Positions 36,606-45,599 of a DNA stretch of 64,000 nucleotides are shown here, piece after piece. Positions within the stretch are counted from its first letter, which is position 1, and the number at the start of each line of letters is the position of its first letter. This DNA is from Sphingorhabdus lacus (GTDB lineage Bacteria > Pseudomonadota > Alphaproteobacteria > Sphingomonadales > Sphingomonadaceae). Both the position numbers and the translations under genes were made by a program. The notes under the pieces were generated by a model that saw only the letters and a program-made list of their open reading frames with translations, was not told the DNA's origin and searched no databases. The stretch covers positions 248,001 to 312,000 of the forward strand of contig NZ_CP035733.1 in the NCBI RefSeq assembly GCF_009768975.1. Direction: 5' to 3'.

Positions 36606-38192
36606 TTAAGCCTCTCCTGTTGCGGGACCGCTACGCCGTAGCAGGCGATTGACCCGGTCTTTGTCAAGCGCGCCGACAAGATAGCCCACGGCGAAATATA
36701 TCGCCATTCCGCCGCCCACCAAAAGGATGAGGGAGCTGACGCGGGTTAAAATATCGCTCGAAAAATTGGGAAGCAATATGCCCATCATCCACCAAAGCGC
36801 GGCCGACATAGCGGCCGTCGCAATAAGCTGGCGGAAAATTCGGTTGCCCAATTGCGCCGTGAAATGGAACCAGCCCCGCTTGTGGAGGACGGCATAGAGC
36901 AGCAGACAGTTGAGTGTTGCCGAACAGGCTGTAGCACCCGCCAATCCCACAATTCCATAGGAACGGACCACCCACACATTCAGGATGATATTGAAAATCA
37001 GAGAAATGAGTGCGGTGTAAACCGGCGTCTTTGTGTCGGATCGGGCAAAGAAGCCAGGGTTGAGGATTTTGACAATGACATAGGCGGGTAACCCGGCAAC
37101 CAACGCCATTGTAATGTAGGACATTATTACGCCGTCTTCAGGCTTGAATTTTCCGCCGACAAAAAACGCATTTACGAATGCGGGGGCGCAAATCGCCAAA
37201 GCTGCCGCTGCGGGCAATGTCAGCAGCGTTGCCATTTCAAAGGCATCAGACTGCAAATTCTGTGCCTTAGCCTTGTCATCGCTTTGAATGTGGCGCGACA
37301 ACATCGGAAGAATAGCCGTGCCCAAGGCGATCCCGACGATGCCCAACGGCATTTGGTTTAATCGATCGGCCATTTTCAGAAGCGTCAGCGAGCCCTGCGG
37401 CAAGGAGGTCGCGAAGAATGTGTCGACGAATTGACTGATCTGGTAAATGCCCGCGCCAAATGTCGCCGGCAGTATGACCATACCTAGTTGTTTGACCTCG
37501 GGTGTCAGTTTCGGCTTTTTGATACTCAGCTTAAGTCCGGCGCGTCGGACTGCCCACCATAAATAGAGGAACTGGACAAACCCGGATAGCGACACCGCGG
37601 CGCTGAGGGCATAGACGACATACCGGTCATCGCCGCTATCCCCGCGCCAGGAATAGCCCGCGATTATTCCACTGATCAAAACCAGATTGAAGAGCACAGG
37701 GGCAATGGCGCCCGGTGCAAAGCGTGACCGGGCGTTCAGCAACCCGGACAGCATGGCGACAAGGCTGATAAAGAACAGATAGGGGAAAGTGACGCGGCTC
37801 AGGAACACCGACAATTCGAACTTCCCCGGTACCGACTGATATTCCCCCGCCAGTCCGAGGACGATTATCGGCATGGCAATCATTGCCAGAGCGGAGAAGC
37901 CCAGTAAAACCCAGATAAAGACAGACAATACATCGTCGGCAAAGCGCGCCGCGTCCTCTTCGCCGCCTTCGCCCGCCAATTTGCGGGAGTACATTGGCAC
38001 GAAAGCGACTGAAAACGCGCCTTCGGCAAAGAGACGCCGGAATGTGTTCGGCAGGGTGAACGCCAGTTGATAGGCGTCACCAGCCAGTCCCGCGCCAAGC
38101 ACACGAGCTAGCATAATGTCACGAACAAAGCCGAAAATCCGGCTAAGCAGGGTGAATCCAGCGATCGTCGACGTGTGCTTGAGCAGGCTCAA
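36606..38192 (-). CDS. murJ: Lipid II flippase MurJ
   Basis: 528 residues, about 14 membrane helices, MVF/MviN family. The N-terminus [27 protein letters not shown] and [18 protein letters not shown] are the conserved cavity motifs. It moves lipid II across the inner membrane for peptidoglycan synthesis. Start codon is TTG with GGGGAG about 10 bases before it. It lies 24 bases after secB and 4 bases before trpS. Confidence 0.96.
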   Translation of the reverse strand: MSLLKHTSTIAGFTLLSRIFGFVRDIMLARVLGAGLAGDAYQLAFTLPNTFRRLFAEGAFSVAFVPMYSRKLAGEGGEEDAARFADDVLSVFIWVLLGFSALAMIAMPIIVLGLAGEYQSVPGKFELSVFLSRVTFPYLFFISLVAMLSGLLNARSRFAPGAIAPVLFNLVLISGIIAGYSWRGDSGDDRYVVYALSAAVSLSGFVQFLYLWWAVRRAGLKLSIKKPKLTPEVKQLGMVILPATFGAGIYQISQFVDTFFATSLPQGSLTLLKMADRLNQMPLGIVGIALGTAILPMLSRHIQSDDKAKAQNLQSDAFEMATLLTLPAAAALAICAPAFVNAFFVGGKFKPEDGVIMSYITMALVAGLPAYVIVKILNPGFFARSDTKTPVYTALISLIFNIILNVWVVRSYGIVGLAGATACSATLNCLLLYAVLHKRGWFHFTAQLGNRIFRQLIATAAMSAALWWMMGILLPNFSSDILTRVSSLILLVGGGMAIYFAVGYLVGALDKDRVNRLLRRSGPATGEA

Positions 38193-38216
38193 ATCACCGC
38201 TCCCCTAGGTCCGGAT

Positions 38217-38726
38217 TCAGGCTTCGCCAGCCGGTTGGGTTTCCGCCATCTGCGCAGCTTGCGCGATCTGCTGAACGTAGAGAGCGTTGAAATCGATGGG
38301 CTCAAGAACGAGTGGAGGATATCCTGCATCGCGAACCGCATCCGCTACCACGCGGCGTGCAAAGGGGAACATCAAGCGTGGGGCTTCACCAAAAAGGAAC
38401 GGGTGGGCCTGTTCGTCCGACACATTCCGCAGTCCGAACAATGTGCCATATTCGAGCTCGACAGAGAAATGGACGCCCTGATCGCTTTCGGCTTTTACAG
38501 CAAGCTTCAGGCCGACTTCATGGATTTCGTCATTGATCGCATTGACCTGGATATTGACCTGAACATCAATCTGCGGCTGAGCATCCCATTGAAAACTATG
38601 CGGCGCCTGTGGATTTTCGACGGATAAATCTTTGATATACTGATTGAGCATACCGACGGCGGGTGCGGTGTCCTCGCCATTCGCTTTGATGTTTTCCGAA
38701 ACGATGGTGCCTTCTTCTTCGGCCAT
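38217..38726 (-). CDS. secB: Protein-export chaperone SecB
   Basis: 169 residues, acidic. Conserved SecB segments: YIKDLSVENPQAP, EVGLKLAVKAE, FSVELEYGTLFGL, LFGEAPRLMFPFARRVVADAVRDAGYPPL and the end rich in Ala/Glu. It keeps precursor proteins unfolded for SecA. First gene of the secB-murJ-trpS run and divergent from the Tim44-like gene. Confidence 0.97.
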   Translation of the reverse strand: MAEEEGTIVSENIKANGEDTAPAVGMLNQYIKDLSVENPQAPHSFQWDAQPQIDVQVNIQVNAINDEIHEVGLKLAVKAESDQGVHFSVELEYGTLFGLRNVSDEQAHPFLFGEAPRLMFPFARRVVADAVRDAGYPPLVLEPIDFNALYVQQIAQAAQMAETQPAGEA

Positions 38727-38986
38727 GTTCTGTCGTGCTTTCCTGTTTGGGGCCTGAGCCTGATTTTGGATGCGCTACCGCATCCGCGATTGGGTGCAGC
38801 GCCTAGCAGGGGCATGGAAAAAGGGCAATCGCTGTGTTTTGTTGCGGCAGAACGGAAGTTTCTTTGGGTAAAGCCCTTTGAAACTATCCCGTATAATGCT
38901 TATATGCATGACAGGGCGGAGCTGAAACCGGATTTTATGGGTTCAGCGCTAATCATTCGTCCATGTTTTTCGCGCATGGAGGCGTT

Positions 38987-39643
38987 GTGACTTTCACTAT
39001 CGTATTGCTTGCTCTTGTTGCAGCTTTCTTGGGACTTCGTCTCTATTCGGTGCTTGGTAAACGCACCGGACATGAACAAGAACCCGTCGCACGCCAACCG
39101 ATCGAGAGCACACCCACCATGGTGCGCCAACCACTGCCATCTGGCGATTCGGGAGCCGCGCTTCCCAAGAGCGATGTCAGTGTAGCCGACTTGGCTGCGC
39201 AAAGCGGACTTCGTGCCATTGCAAATGCCGACCGTACCTTTGATGCAGGGTTCTTCCTGGAAGGTTCAAAATCAGCTTATAAGATGGTGCTGGAAGCATA
39301 TTGGAAAGGCGACAAGGACGCACTTCGTTTCCTGTGTGATGACGATGTGTACCAAAGCTTCGCCGAAGCCATTGACGGGCGCACCGAACGTGGTGAAACA
39401 TTAGAGAACCGTTTGGTACGGATTGACGAAGCGCGCATATTGGATGCGACGTTTGATCACCCGATGGCCCGCGTGACCGTCCGCTTTGACGCCGATATCG
39501 CAGCACTCGTGAAGGACGCCGACGGAAATATCATCGGCGGTTCGATGACCGATGCCGTTGAAACACATGATATTTGGACATTCATGCGTGATGTGAAATC
39601 GGGCGACCGCAACTGGAAGCTTGACGAAACCGACTCGGTCTGA
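38987..39643 (+). CDS. Tim44-like (TimA-type) membrane-anchored protein
   Basis: 218 residues from a GTG with GGAGG just before it; an ATG at 38963 in frame is possible. One N-terminal membrane helix (FTIVLLALVAAFLGLRLYSVLG), a linker, and a C-terminal Tim44-like NTF2-fold domain (FDAGFFLEGSKSAYKMVLEAYWKGDKDALRFLCDDDVYQSFAEAI, and DIWTFMRDVKSGDRNWKLDET at the end). Bacterial members sit at the inner membrane; role in protein handling is suggested by the mitochondrial homologue. Heads the run with mltA and smr. Confidence 0.85.
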   Translation: MTFTIVLLALVAAFLGLRLYSVLGKRTGHEQEPVARQPIESTPTMVRQPLPSGDSGAALPKSDVSVADLAAQSGLRAIANADRTFDAGFFLEGSKSAYKMVLEAYWKGDKDALRFLCDDDVYQSFAEAIDGRTERGETLENRLVRIDEARILDATFDHPMARVTVRFDADIAALVKDADGNIIGGSMTDAVETHDIWTFMRDVKSGDRNWKLDETDSV

Positions 39644-39655
39644 TTCACCGGCGCG

Positions 39656-40891
39656 ATGAAACGCGCGCTCTGTATTCTCTCGATTTCGGCATTGATGCTG
39701 TCGGCATGCTCCGGTGGTATCATTCCTAATGGCGGTGTCGCATCGCCCTCCACTCCACAACCTACGTCGGCAGACAGGCCTGCAAAGCCGATTCCGTCAA
39801 CCGCTGAGCCCGCGTTACCTGCGGCGGCGCAACCTGGCGATGGTACGACTGCGGCTACTTTGGGTGTCGTTAGGGGCCCCGAAATTGGATCGCTCAAGGT
39901 GGATGCGCGCAAGTCCAAATTGGCCATGGACAGTTTCCGGGCCAGTTGCCCGGGACTTGTGAGGCGTTCGGACAATAGTGGCTTGACCCAAGGCGCGGAC
40001 TGGGCTCCGGCTTGTGACGCCGTCAAAACATGGACCGGCGATGCAATCTCTTTCTTTGCCGCCTATATGGATGCAGTGCAGGTCGGGGATGGCAAGGCTT
40101 TCGCGACTGGCTATTATGAGCCTGAAATTCTTGGGTGCCGCACACGCCAACCCGGCTGCGAAGTTCCCATTTACAAAAGACCAGCAGACTTGATTGATGT
40201 CGATCTGGGACTTTTTAGCGACGATCTAAAAGGCAAGAACATCCGCGGCAAGGTCACCGGATCCAAACTCGTTCAATATGATGATCGCGCCGCTATCGAA
40301 AATGGTTCACTTGTCGGGCGCGGCCTTGAAATCGCCTATGCAAATGACGTGGTCGACTTCTTCTTTCTGCAAATTCAGGGATCGGGGCGCTTGAGGCTGC
40401 CAGATGGCGGTGTGATGCGGATAGGTTATGAAACGCAGAATGGCCGTGGATATACAGGCATTGGTCGTTTGATGAAGGATCGTGGGTTGATCACCGATGG
40501 TTCAATGCAAGGCATCGTCACTTATTTGCGCTCGAACCCCGACGAAGGCCGTAAGATCATGCAGGAAAACAAAAGTTTCGTGTTTTTCCGGGAACTGACC
40601 GGTGCCGGGCCTTTGGGAGCGATGGGCTATCCTGTAGTCGGTGAAGCCAGCGCTGCGGTTGATGTGAAGTTCATACCGCTCGGTGCGCCGCTATGGCTTT
40701 CCATGGATCGCGCAGAACCCAACGGTATCTGGATAGCGCAAGATACGGGTGGCGCGATTAAGGGTGCAAACCGTGTGGATACCTTTTGGGGCGCAGGCGA
40801 CCGGGCGCGTGGGATCGCTGGCGGTATGGCTGCGCGCGGCTCGGCGCTTTTGTTTCTACCCAAGGCCGCGGTCGCCCGGCTCGGTTTGTAA
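39656..40891 (+). CDS. mltA: Membrane-bound lytic murein transglycosylase A
   Basis: 411 residues. Lipoprotein signal with lipobox LSAC (MKRALCILSISALMLSAC). MltA domain: ATGYYEPEILGCRTRQ and DFFFLQIQGSGRLRLPDG; 3D domain at the C-terminus with WIAQDTGGAIKGANRVDTFWGAG, which has the three aspartates of the active site. It cleaves peptidoglycan with formation of 1,6-anhydromuramic acid. It lies 12 bases after the Tim44-like gene. Confidence 0.95.
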   Translation: MKRALCILSISALMLSACSGGIIPNGGVASPSTPQPTSADRPAKPIPSTAEPALPAAAQPGDGTTAATLGVVRGPEIGSLKVDARKSKLAMDSFRASCPGLVRRSDNSGLTQGADWAPACDAVKTWTGDAISFFAAYMDAVQVGDGKAFATGYYEPEILGCRTRQPGCEVPIYKRPADLIDVDLGLFSDDLKGKNIRGKVTGSKLVQYDDRAAIENGSLVGRGLEIAYANDVVDFFFLQIQGSGRLRLPDGGVMRIGYETQNGRGYTGIGRLMKDRGLITDGSMQGIVTYLRSNPDEGRKIMQENKSFVFFRELTGAGPLGAMGYPVVGEASAAVDVKFIPLGAPLWLSMDRAEPNGIWIAQDTGGAIKGANRVDTFWGAGDRARGIAGGMAARGSALLFLPKAAVARLGL

Positions 40892-40899
40892 TCCGTGCT

Positions 40900-41454
40900 A
40901 TGGCCCGGCGGCTGGACAATGTTGAAAAGGCGCTTTGGGGACGGGTGATCGAAACGGTCAAACCGCTGCATATCGTAAAGCCAAACGTAGAAGCCAAGGC
41001 TGCGACGCCTCCGGCAAAGCCTGTGGCAAAATCACAGAAGCTTTCACCGCCCGCTGCAGTTATCGCAAAGGTGGCAACGCCCGATAGACGGAGCGAACGG
41101 AAGCTGCCGCCCCCGCATCATAATCTAGATGGCCATTGGGACCGGCGTATTCATCGCGGGGCGATCGTTCCTGACATCAGCATAGACTTGCACGATGCGA
41201 ATCTATCTCGCGCCTATGCCCGTCTGGATGGTGCGCTTGAGCAAGCTATTGCGCAAAAAATGAAAGTTGTTCTGCTCGTGACAGGAAAACCACGCACCCA
41301 TGACAGGGCCAGTGGAGAGGGCAGGGGTGCCATCGCAGCGGTCGTGCGGGACTGGCTGGGCGCATCCCGTCATGCGCGCCATATATCGGCCGTTCGCAAC
41401 GCCCATCCGCGGCACGGGGGTGCGGGTGCCTTGTATATCATCTTCAAGGGTTGA
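40900..41454 (+). CDS. Smr-domain protein
   Basis: 184 residues. Basic, low-complexity N-terminal half; C-terminal Smr domain with the DLHDANLSRAYARL (LDLHG-like) motif and the TGKP...GAIAAVVRDWL...HARHISAVRNAHPRHGGAGALYI pattern. The family acts as a nuclease or nucleic-acid-binding module. ATG at 40900 is 8 bases after the mltA stop; no Shine-Dalgarno stands out, so coupling is likely. The frame runs upstream inside mltA but that is not coding. Confidence 0.88.
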   Translation: MARRLDNVEKALWGRVIETVKPLHIVKPNVEAKAATPPAKPVAKSQKLSPPAAVIAKVATPDRRSERKLPPPHHNLDGHWDRRIHRGAIVPDISIDLHDANLSRAYARLDGALEQAIAQKMKVVLLVTGKPRTHDRASGEGRGAIAAVVRDWLGASRHARHISAVRNAHPRHGGAGALYIIFKG

Positions 41455-41474
41455 CGGGTTAGTCCCTACAACAA

Positions 41475-42611
41475 TCAACCCAGAATTTTCAGGGCAACCC
41501 GACGATAGATCTCTGTTAGCGCTTCCAAGTCGGCAAGGGCAACGGCTTCGTCCAACTTGTGCATAGTGGCGTTGCACAAACCGAACTCCACAACCGGACA
41601 AACTCGCGTCAGAAACCGCGCATCCGATGTCCCGCCTGTCGTCGATGCTTCGGGTTGGATCCCCGTAACCGCCTCAACTGCTTCCGAAATCGCGGCGGAC
41701 AGTTCGCCAGGCGGTGTGAGAAACGCTTCGCCTGAAATCATCGCCGTCAATGTTCCGCCACCGGCTTCGATGAGCGTGCGGAGACGTTCAACCAGAGCAT
41801 CGCCCTGCTGTAGGTCGTTAAAGCGGATGGACAGGCGCGCTTCCGCTTTTGCGGGGATGACGTTGGTGGCCTTGTTGCCCACCTGCATGTCGGTAATCTC
41901 AATATTGCTAGGCTGGAACCAATCGGTTCCGTCATCGAGGTGGATGGCTTCAATTTCCGCCAATATCTTGATCAGCCTTGGAATAGGGTTGTCGGCAAGG
42001 TGCGGGTAGGCGACGTGCCCCTGCGTTCCCGCCACCGAAATCCACATGTTTACCGAACCGCGTCGTCCGATTTTCATCATATCACCCAGACGATGGACGC
42101 TGGTGGGTTCGCCAACGAGGCAGAAATCCGGAACTGATTGACGTGCGTGCATATGGTCAATCAGCGCACGGGTGCCGTATATGGCAGGGCCTTCTTCATC
42201 GCCCGTAATGATCAGGCTGATAGTGCCGGCGTCTTCTGGAATGCTATGCAGCGCTGCGACAAATGCAGCGATGCTACCCTTCATATCGACAGCACCACGT
42301 CCATGGAGGAGATCACCCCGTATTTCCGGAACAAAGGGATCGCTTCCCCATCCATCGCCGGGTGGAACAACGTCCAGATGTCCTGCAAACGCAAAATGGC
42401 GGCCGGATGACTTGCGTATTGCGAACAAATTTTCGACCGGGGCGCCGTGCGCCGGATTTTGGTCATCTTCACCGGACAGGAAACGGTCAACCGCAAAGCC
42501 GAGGGGGGTGAGCATCTCCTCCAATGCATCAAATACCGCGCCTGTGGCTGGGGTGATGCTTTCGCAGGCGATCAGTTTTCGGGCGTAGGCGAGTGCAAGG
42601 CTGTCAGTCAT
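41475..42611 (-). CDS. dapE: Succinyl-diaminopimelate desuccinylase
   Basis: 378 residues, M20 metallopeptidase family. First metal motif FAGHLDVVPPGDGW, catalytic region RGAVDMKGSIAAFV, ITGDEEGPAIYGTRA with the catalytic Glu pair, and the C-terminal EFGLCNATMHKLDEAV. It removes succinate in the lysine/diaminopimelate pathway. The dimerisation domain is in the middle (MWISVAGTQGHVAYPHLADNP). Convergent with the Smr gene. Confidence 0.95.
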   Translation of the reverse strand: MTDSLALAYARKLIACESITPATGAVFDALEEMLTPLGFAVDRFLSGEDDQNPAHGAPVENLFAIRKSSGRHFAFAGHLDVVPPGDGWGSDPFVPEIRGDLLHGRGAVDMKGSIAAFVAALHSIPEDAGTISLIITGDEEGPAIYGTRALIDHMHARQSVPDFCLVGEPTSVHRLGDMMKIGRRGSVNMWISVAGTQGHVAYPHLADNPIPRLIKILAEIEAIHLDDGTDWFQPSNIEITDMQVGNKATNVIPAKAEARLSIRFNDLQQGDALVERLRTLIEAGGGTLTAMISGEAFLTPPGELSAAISEAVEAVTGIQPEASTTGGTSDARFLTRVCPVVEFGLCNATMHKLDEAVALADLEALTEIYRRVALKILG

Positions 42612-42650
42612 CGGACTGCAGCGTTACGTGCTTATGCGGTGTGAAACAAG

Positions 42651-44000
42651 TCAGACAGCGGTTTTACGCAGTGCCTTTTCCGTCAACGCGGCGTCCGCAT
42701 CAACCGCGCCCACGATCGCAACATTGCCATCTGCATCGCGGCGAGCCACGAGCAGCACAAATTCTTCACCCGAACCTGCAAATTCGCTCAGATCACGTAC
42801 GCGAGCAGAACGGAGGCGAGATCGTGGATCAACGGCAGGTGCGGCAACATGCTGTCCTGCCGCAACCTTTTTCGCGCGGCGCTCGGCGGCAATTATACCT
42901 TTCAAGCCACCATCATGCTTGGAGAGGATATCGGCAAGGCCGCCCATTGGCACGGCATTGCGGTCAGCGAACTGCAGGGCTGTGGCAAATTCTGTGAGGC
43001 GGGTTTTGTCATAGCCGACGCCAAACACTAGCTTCACAATAGGTGTGAAACGGGCGCGCTCTTGCGCAACAAGTCCGGCGTCACTCAACAACTCGGCATA
43101 ATCCGCCGGATATTTTGCAGCCACCAGAGCAAAGTCATGTGCACGGCCAATAGCCTGATACAGGGCATCGCGTGTCCGCATATCCGCGTCGCGGGCGCTG
43201 TCTGCGCTTTGACGGGCGGCATCCAGCCAATCAGCCAGTGATGAATTTTCGTCAGGTTGCGATTCGGCCAGGGCATAGGATTCGCCCAGTTCGAGTTCCT
43301 CTATAATGTGATCAAAGTCTTCGACTTCCTTTTCGTCGTCGAGATGCCCGGCGGTTGGGCCATCGGCCCATACCGGAACATGCTCCTGCCGCGGCGGTGC
43401 GGCGGCCAGTGCTTGTTCGACCTCTAACTGCAACGGTGCGGCGATTTCCACCGCTACCGCCTCTTTCCAATTGATGACGCCGTAAATGAAATCGATCGTG
43501 TCGTCGTCCGAAGAATAGGGCAGCAAAATGCCGCGATACATGATGTTGACGCCGCGATCGTTGATGAATTCCGCTTCAAAGCCGATCGGCGCGCGGTTCG
43601 CTATGATCTGCAGATAATGGTCGGTAATGCGCGAAAGCAAGGATCTGCTGGGGACTTGGTCGAGGTAGGAAACATCATCGCTCAACCCGCATTCGGAACG
43701 CAGTTTCTCGCCGAGATATTCGATAGAAGGGTTTTCAATGCCCGAGGTAAAGTCGAGAAGGACGCTATAATCACGGAAATCTTCCACCGAAGACGGATCA
43801 AGCTCTTCGATTGAGGGATAGTTTTTGTCGTTTAGCTGGGCGGTCCAGAAATTATAGGCGCGCACTTGCATGCGCCGCTCATCGGTCGAAACAACAGGAG
43901 GTGCCTCGATTGCGGCGTCCTCATCGTCGAATACGGCATAACCGGGAACGTCGGGCTGATAGTCCGATCCATATGGCTCAAATCCGCGCAAATTATCCAT
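42651..44000 (-). CDS. PAS-like (PAS_5 type) domain protein, function unknown
   Basis: 449 residues, acidic, no signal peptide or membrane helix. Residues about 45-190 (VRAYNFWTAQLNDKNYPSIEELDP onward, with NDRGVNIMYRGILLPYSSDD) resemble the PAS_5 domain found as stand-alone proteins in alphaproteobacteria. The remainder is a helical region with many Ala/Asp/Glu and a conserved-looking LSEFAGSGEEFVLLVARRDADGNVAIVGAV near the C-terminus. A sensor or adaptor role is a guess. Lies 39 bases upstream of dapE on the same strand. Confidence 0.72.
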   Translation of the reverse strand: MDNLRGFEPYGSDYQPDVPGYAVFDDEDAAIEAPPVVSTDERRMQVRAYNFWTAQLNDKNYPSIEELDPSSVEDFRDYSVLLDFTSGIENPSIEYLGEKLRSECGLSDDVSYLDQVPSRSLLSRITDHYLQIIANRAPIGFEAEFINDRGVNIMYRGILLPYSSDDDTIDFIYGVINWKEAVAVEIAAPLQLEVEQALAAAPPRQEHVPVWADGPTAGHLDDEKEVEDFDHIIEELELGESYALAESQPDENSSLADWLDAARQSADSARDADMRTRDALYQAIGRAHDFALVAAKYPADYAELLSDAGLVAQERARFTPIVKLVFGVGYDKTRLTEFATALQFADRNAVPMGGLADILSKHDGGLKGIIAAERRAKKVAAGQHVAAPAVDPRSRLRSARVRDLSEFAGSGEEFVLLVARRDADGNVAIVGAVDADAALTEKALRKTAV

Positions 44001-44123
44001 CTTTGGGTCCTGTCGATGTACGTCGCGACTTTTCAGTCGGGTACAGAATGCCCAAGGATGGTTAAAATGGCGTAAACTTTTACCGCAACTCCTGTTGTGA
44101 CCGGCGACGTGCCAAAGCTGTCT

Positions 44124-45599
44124 TTACGAAGATGGAGCTAAGACGCGCGACAGTGCATCTCCCCAACCGTTCAATCGTTTTTGCCGATCGGTGTCGGGCA
44201 TGGCCGGCTGGAACCGCGTTACACCCCCGCGCATAGCTGTTGCGGCCTCCAGCGAAGGATAAAGTCCCGCACCTACCGCAGCGAGCATCGCCGCGCCTAA
44301 TGCCGTTGTTTCGATGAACGCCGGACGCTCCACATCAATGGCCAATATGTCTGCCAGATCCTGCGCCATCCAGTCGTTCGCAACCATGCCGCCGTCGATG
44401 CGCAGCTCGGCCCAATCCGCACCATCAGCGGCAAAGGCGGTTTTCAGATCGTGCGTTTGGTGCGCCATAGCCTCCAACGCGGCGCGGGCAATATGCGCTT
44501 TCTTGGCCGAAAAGCTGAGCCCTGCGATGGTCCCGCGTGCATTAGGCTGCCAATGCGGGGCACCAAGCCCGGATAGCGCCGGAACCAGATAAACTCCGCC
44601 ATTGTCGGCTACACTTCGTGCGAGAGGTTCTGTCTCCGCGGCACTGCCGATCAATCCCAAATCATCGCGCAACCATTGTACCAGACTGCCTGCCACAAAG
44701 ACGGAACCTTCCAATGCGTAATGCCGTTCGCCCGCAATCTGGTACAATACGGTCGATAGCAGTCGATGCTTCGATTGCCGCAGCGTCGTTCCTGTTTGGG
44801 TCAGGACGAAAGCGCCAGTGCCGAATGTTGCCTTGGTTTGGCCGATCGTAAAACATCCCTGACCGATTGTGGCGGCCTGCTGATCACCCGCCATCCCTGT
44901 AATGGGAATCGAAGAACCGAACATTTCCGGCGTTGTAGTGCCAAGTTGTCCGGCGCAATCTGTGATTTCGGGTAATATGTCACGGGGAACACCAAATAAG
45001 TCGGTCAGGCCGTCATCCCAACCGCCGCTGCCAATCGCCATCAATGCGGTCCGTGATGCATTGCTTGCATCGCTGATATGCGCGCCTCCGGTCAGGCGAT
45101 AGACAAGATAGCTCTCGATTGTACCGACCCGCAAATGTGCACTGGCCTCGGCCAGTTGCGGCCAATTGGCGAGCGCCCAACCAATTTTCGAACCTGAAAA
45201 ATAGGGATCGAGCAACAACCCCGTTTTCGCCTGCACAACCGGTTCTTCGCCGCGCTCGCGCAGGGCCATGCATTGGTCCGCCGTGCGCCGGTCTTGCCAG
45301 ACGATGGCGGGAGCCAGCGGCTTTCCGGTGCGCGCATCCCAGAACACAATGGTCTCACGCTGGTTTGTAATACCAATGCCTGCGATCTGGTCAGCTCCAC
45401 CGGCCTTTGCTACCATTTCGCGCGCACATTCGAGCGTGAGATTCCAGATTTCCTCCGCATCATGCTCGACTAGCCCCGGGGCGGGATAATGCTGTGTCAG
45501 CGGACGCTGGCAACTGCCGAGAGCCTCGCCACTGGCCGCGAACAGCACTGCGCGGGTTGAAGTAGTCCCTTCATCAATGACCAATATGCTTTTACTCAT
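44124..45599 (-). CDS. glpK: Glycerol kinase
   Basis: 491 residues, FGGY carbohydrate kinase family. GlpK marks: DEGTTSTRAVLF (usually DQGTTS; Glu here), GIGITNQRETIVFWD, APAIVWQDRRTADQC, LDPYFSGSKIGWAL, SDASNASRTALM, GMAGDQQAATIGQGCF and FGTGAFVLTQTG. It makes glycerol-3-phosphate. Its ATG overlaps the stop of the symporter gene (ATGA). No glpD or glpF is near; the partner genes are a sodium symporter and an alpha-galactosidase, which suggests the glycerol comes from a galactosylglycerol. Confidence 0.94.
   Translation of the reverse strand: MSKSILVIDEGTTSTRAVLFAASGEALGSCQRPLTQHYPAPGLVEHDAEEIWNLTLECAREMVAKAGGADQIAGIGITNQRETIVFWDARTGKPLAPAIVWQDRRTADQCMALRERGEEPVVQAKTGLLLDPYFSGSKIGWALANWPQLAEASAHLRVGTIESYLVYRLTGGAHISDASNASRTALMAIGSGGWDDGLTDLFGVPRDILPEITDCAGQLGTTTPEMFGSSIPITGMAGDQQAATIGQGCFTIGQTKATFGTGAFVLTQTGTTLRQSKHRLLSTVLYQIAGERHYALEGSVFVAGSLVQWLRDDLGLIGSAAETEPLARSVADNGGVYLVPALSGLGAPHWQPNARGTIAGLSFSAKKAHIARAALEAMAHQTHDLKTAFAADGADWAELRIDGGMVANDWMAQDLADILAIDVERPAFIETTALGAAMLAAVGAGLYPSLEAATAMRGGVTRFQPAMPDTDRQKRLNGWGDALSRVLAPSS

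Noticed and set aside
38766-38990. Possible small gene between secB and the Tim44-like gene
   Set aside because: No ribosome site, odd composition, and it overlaps the expected divergent promoter region; a TATAAT at 38892 lacks a properly spaced -35.
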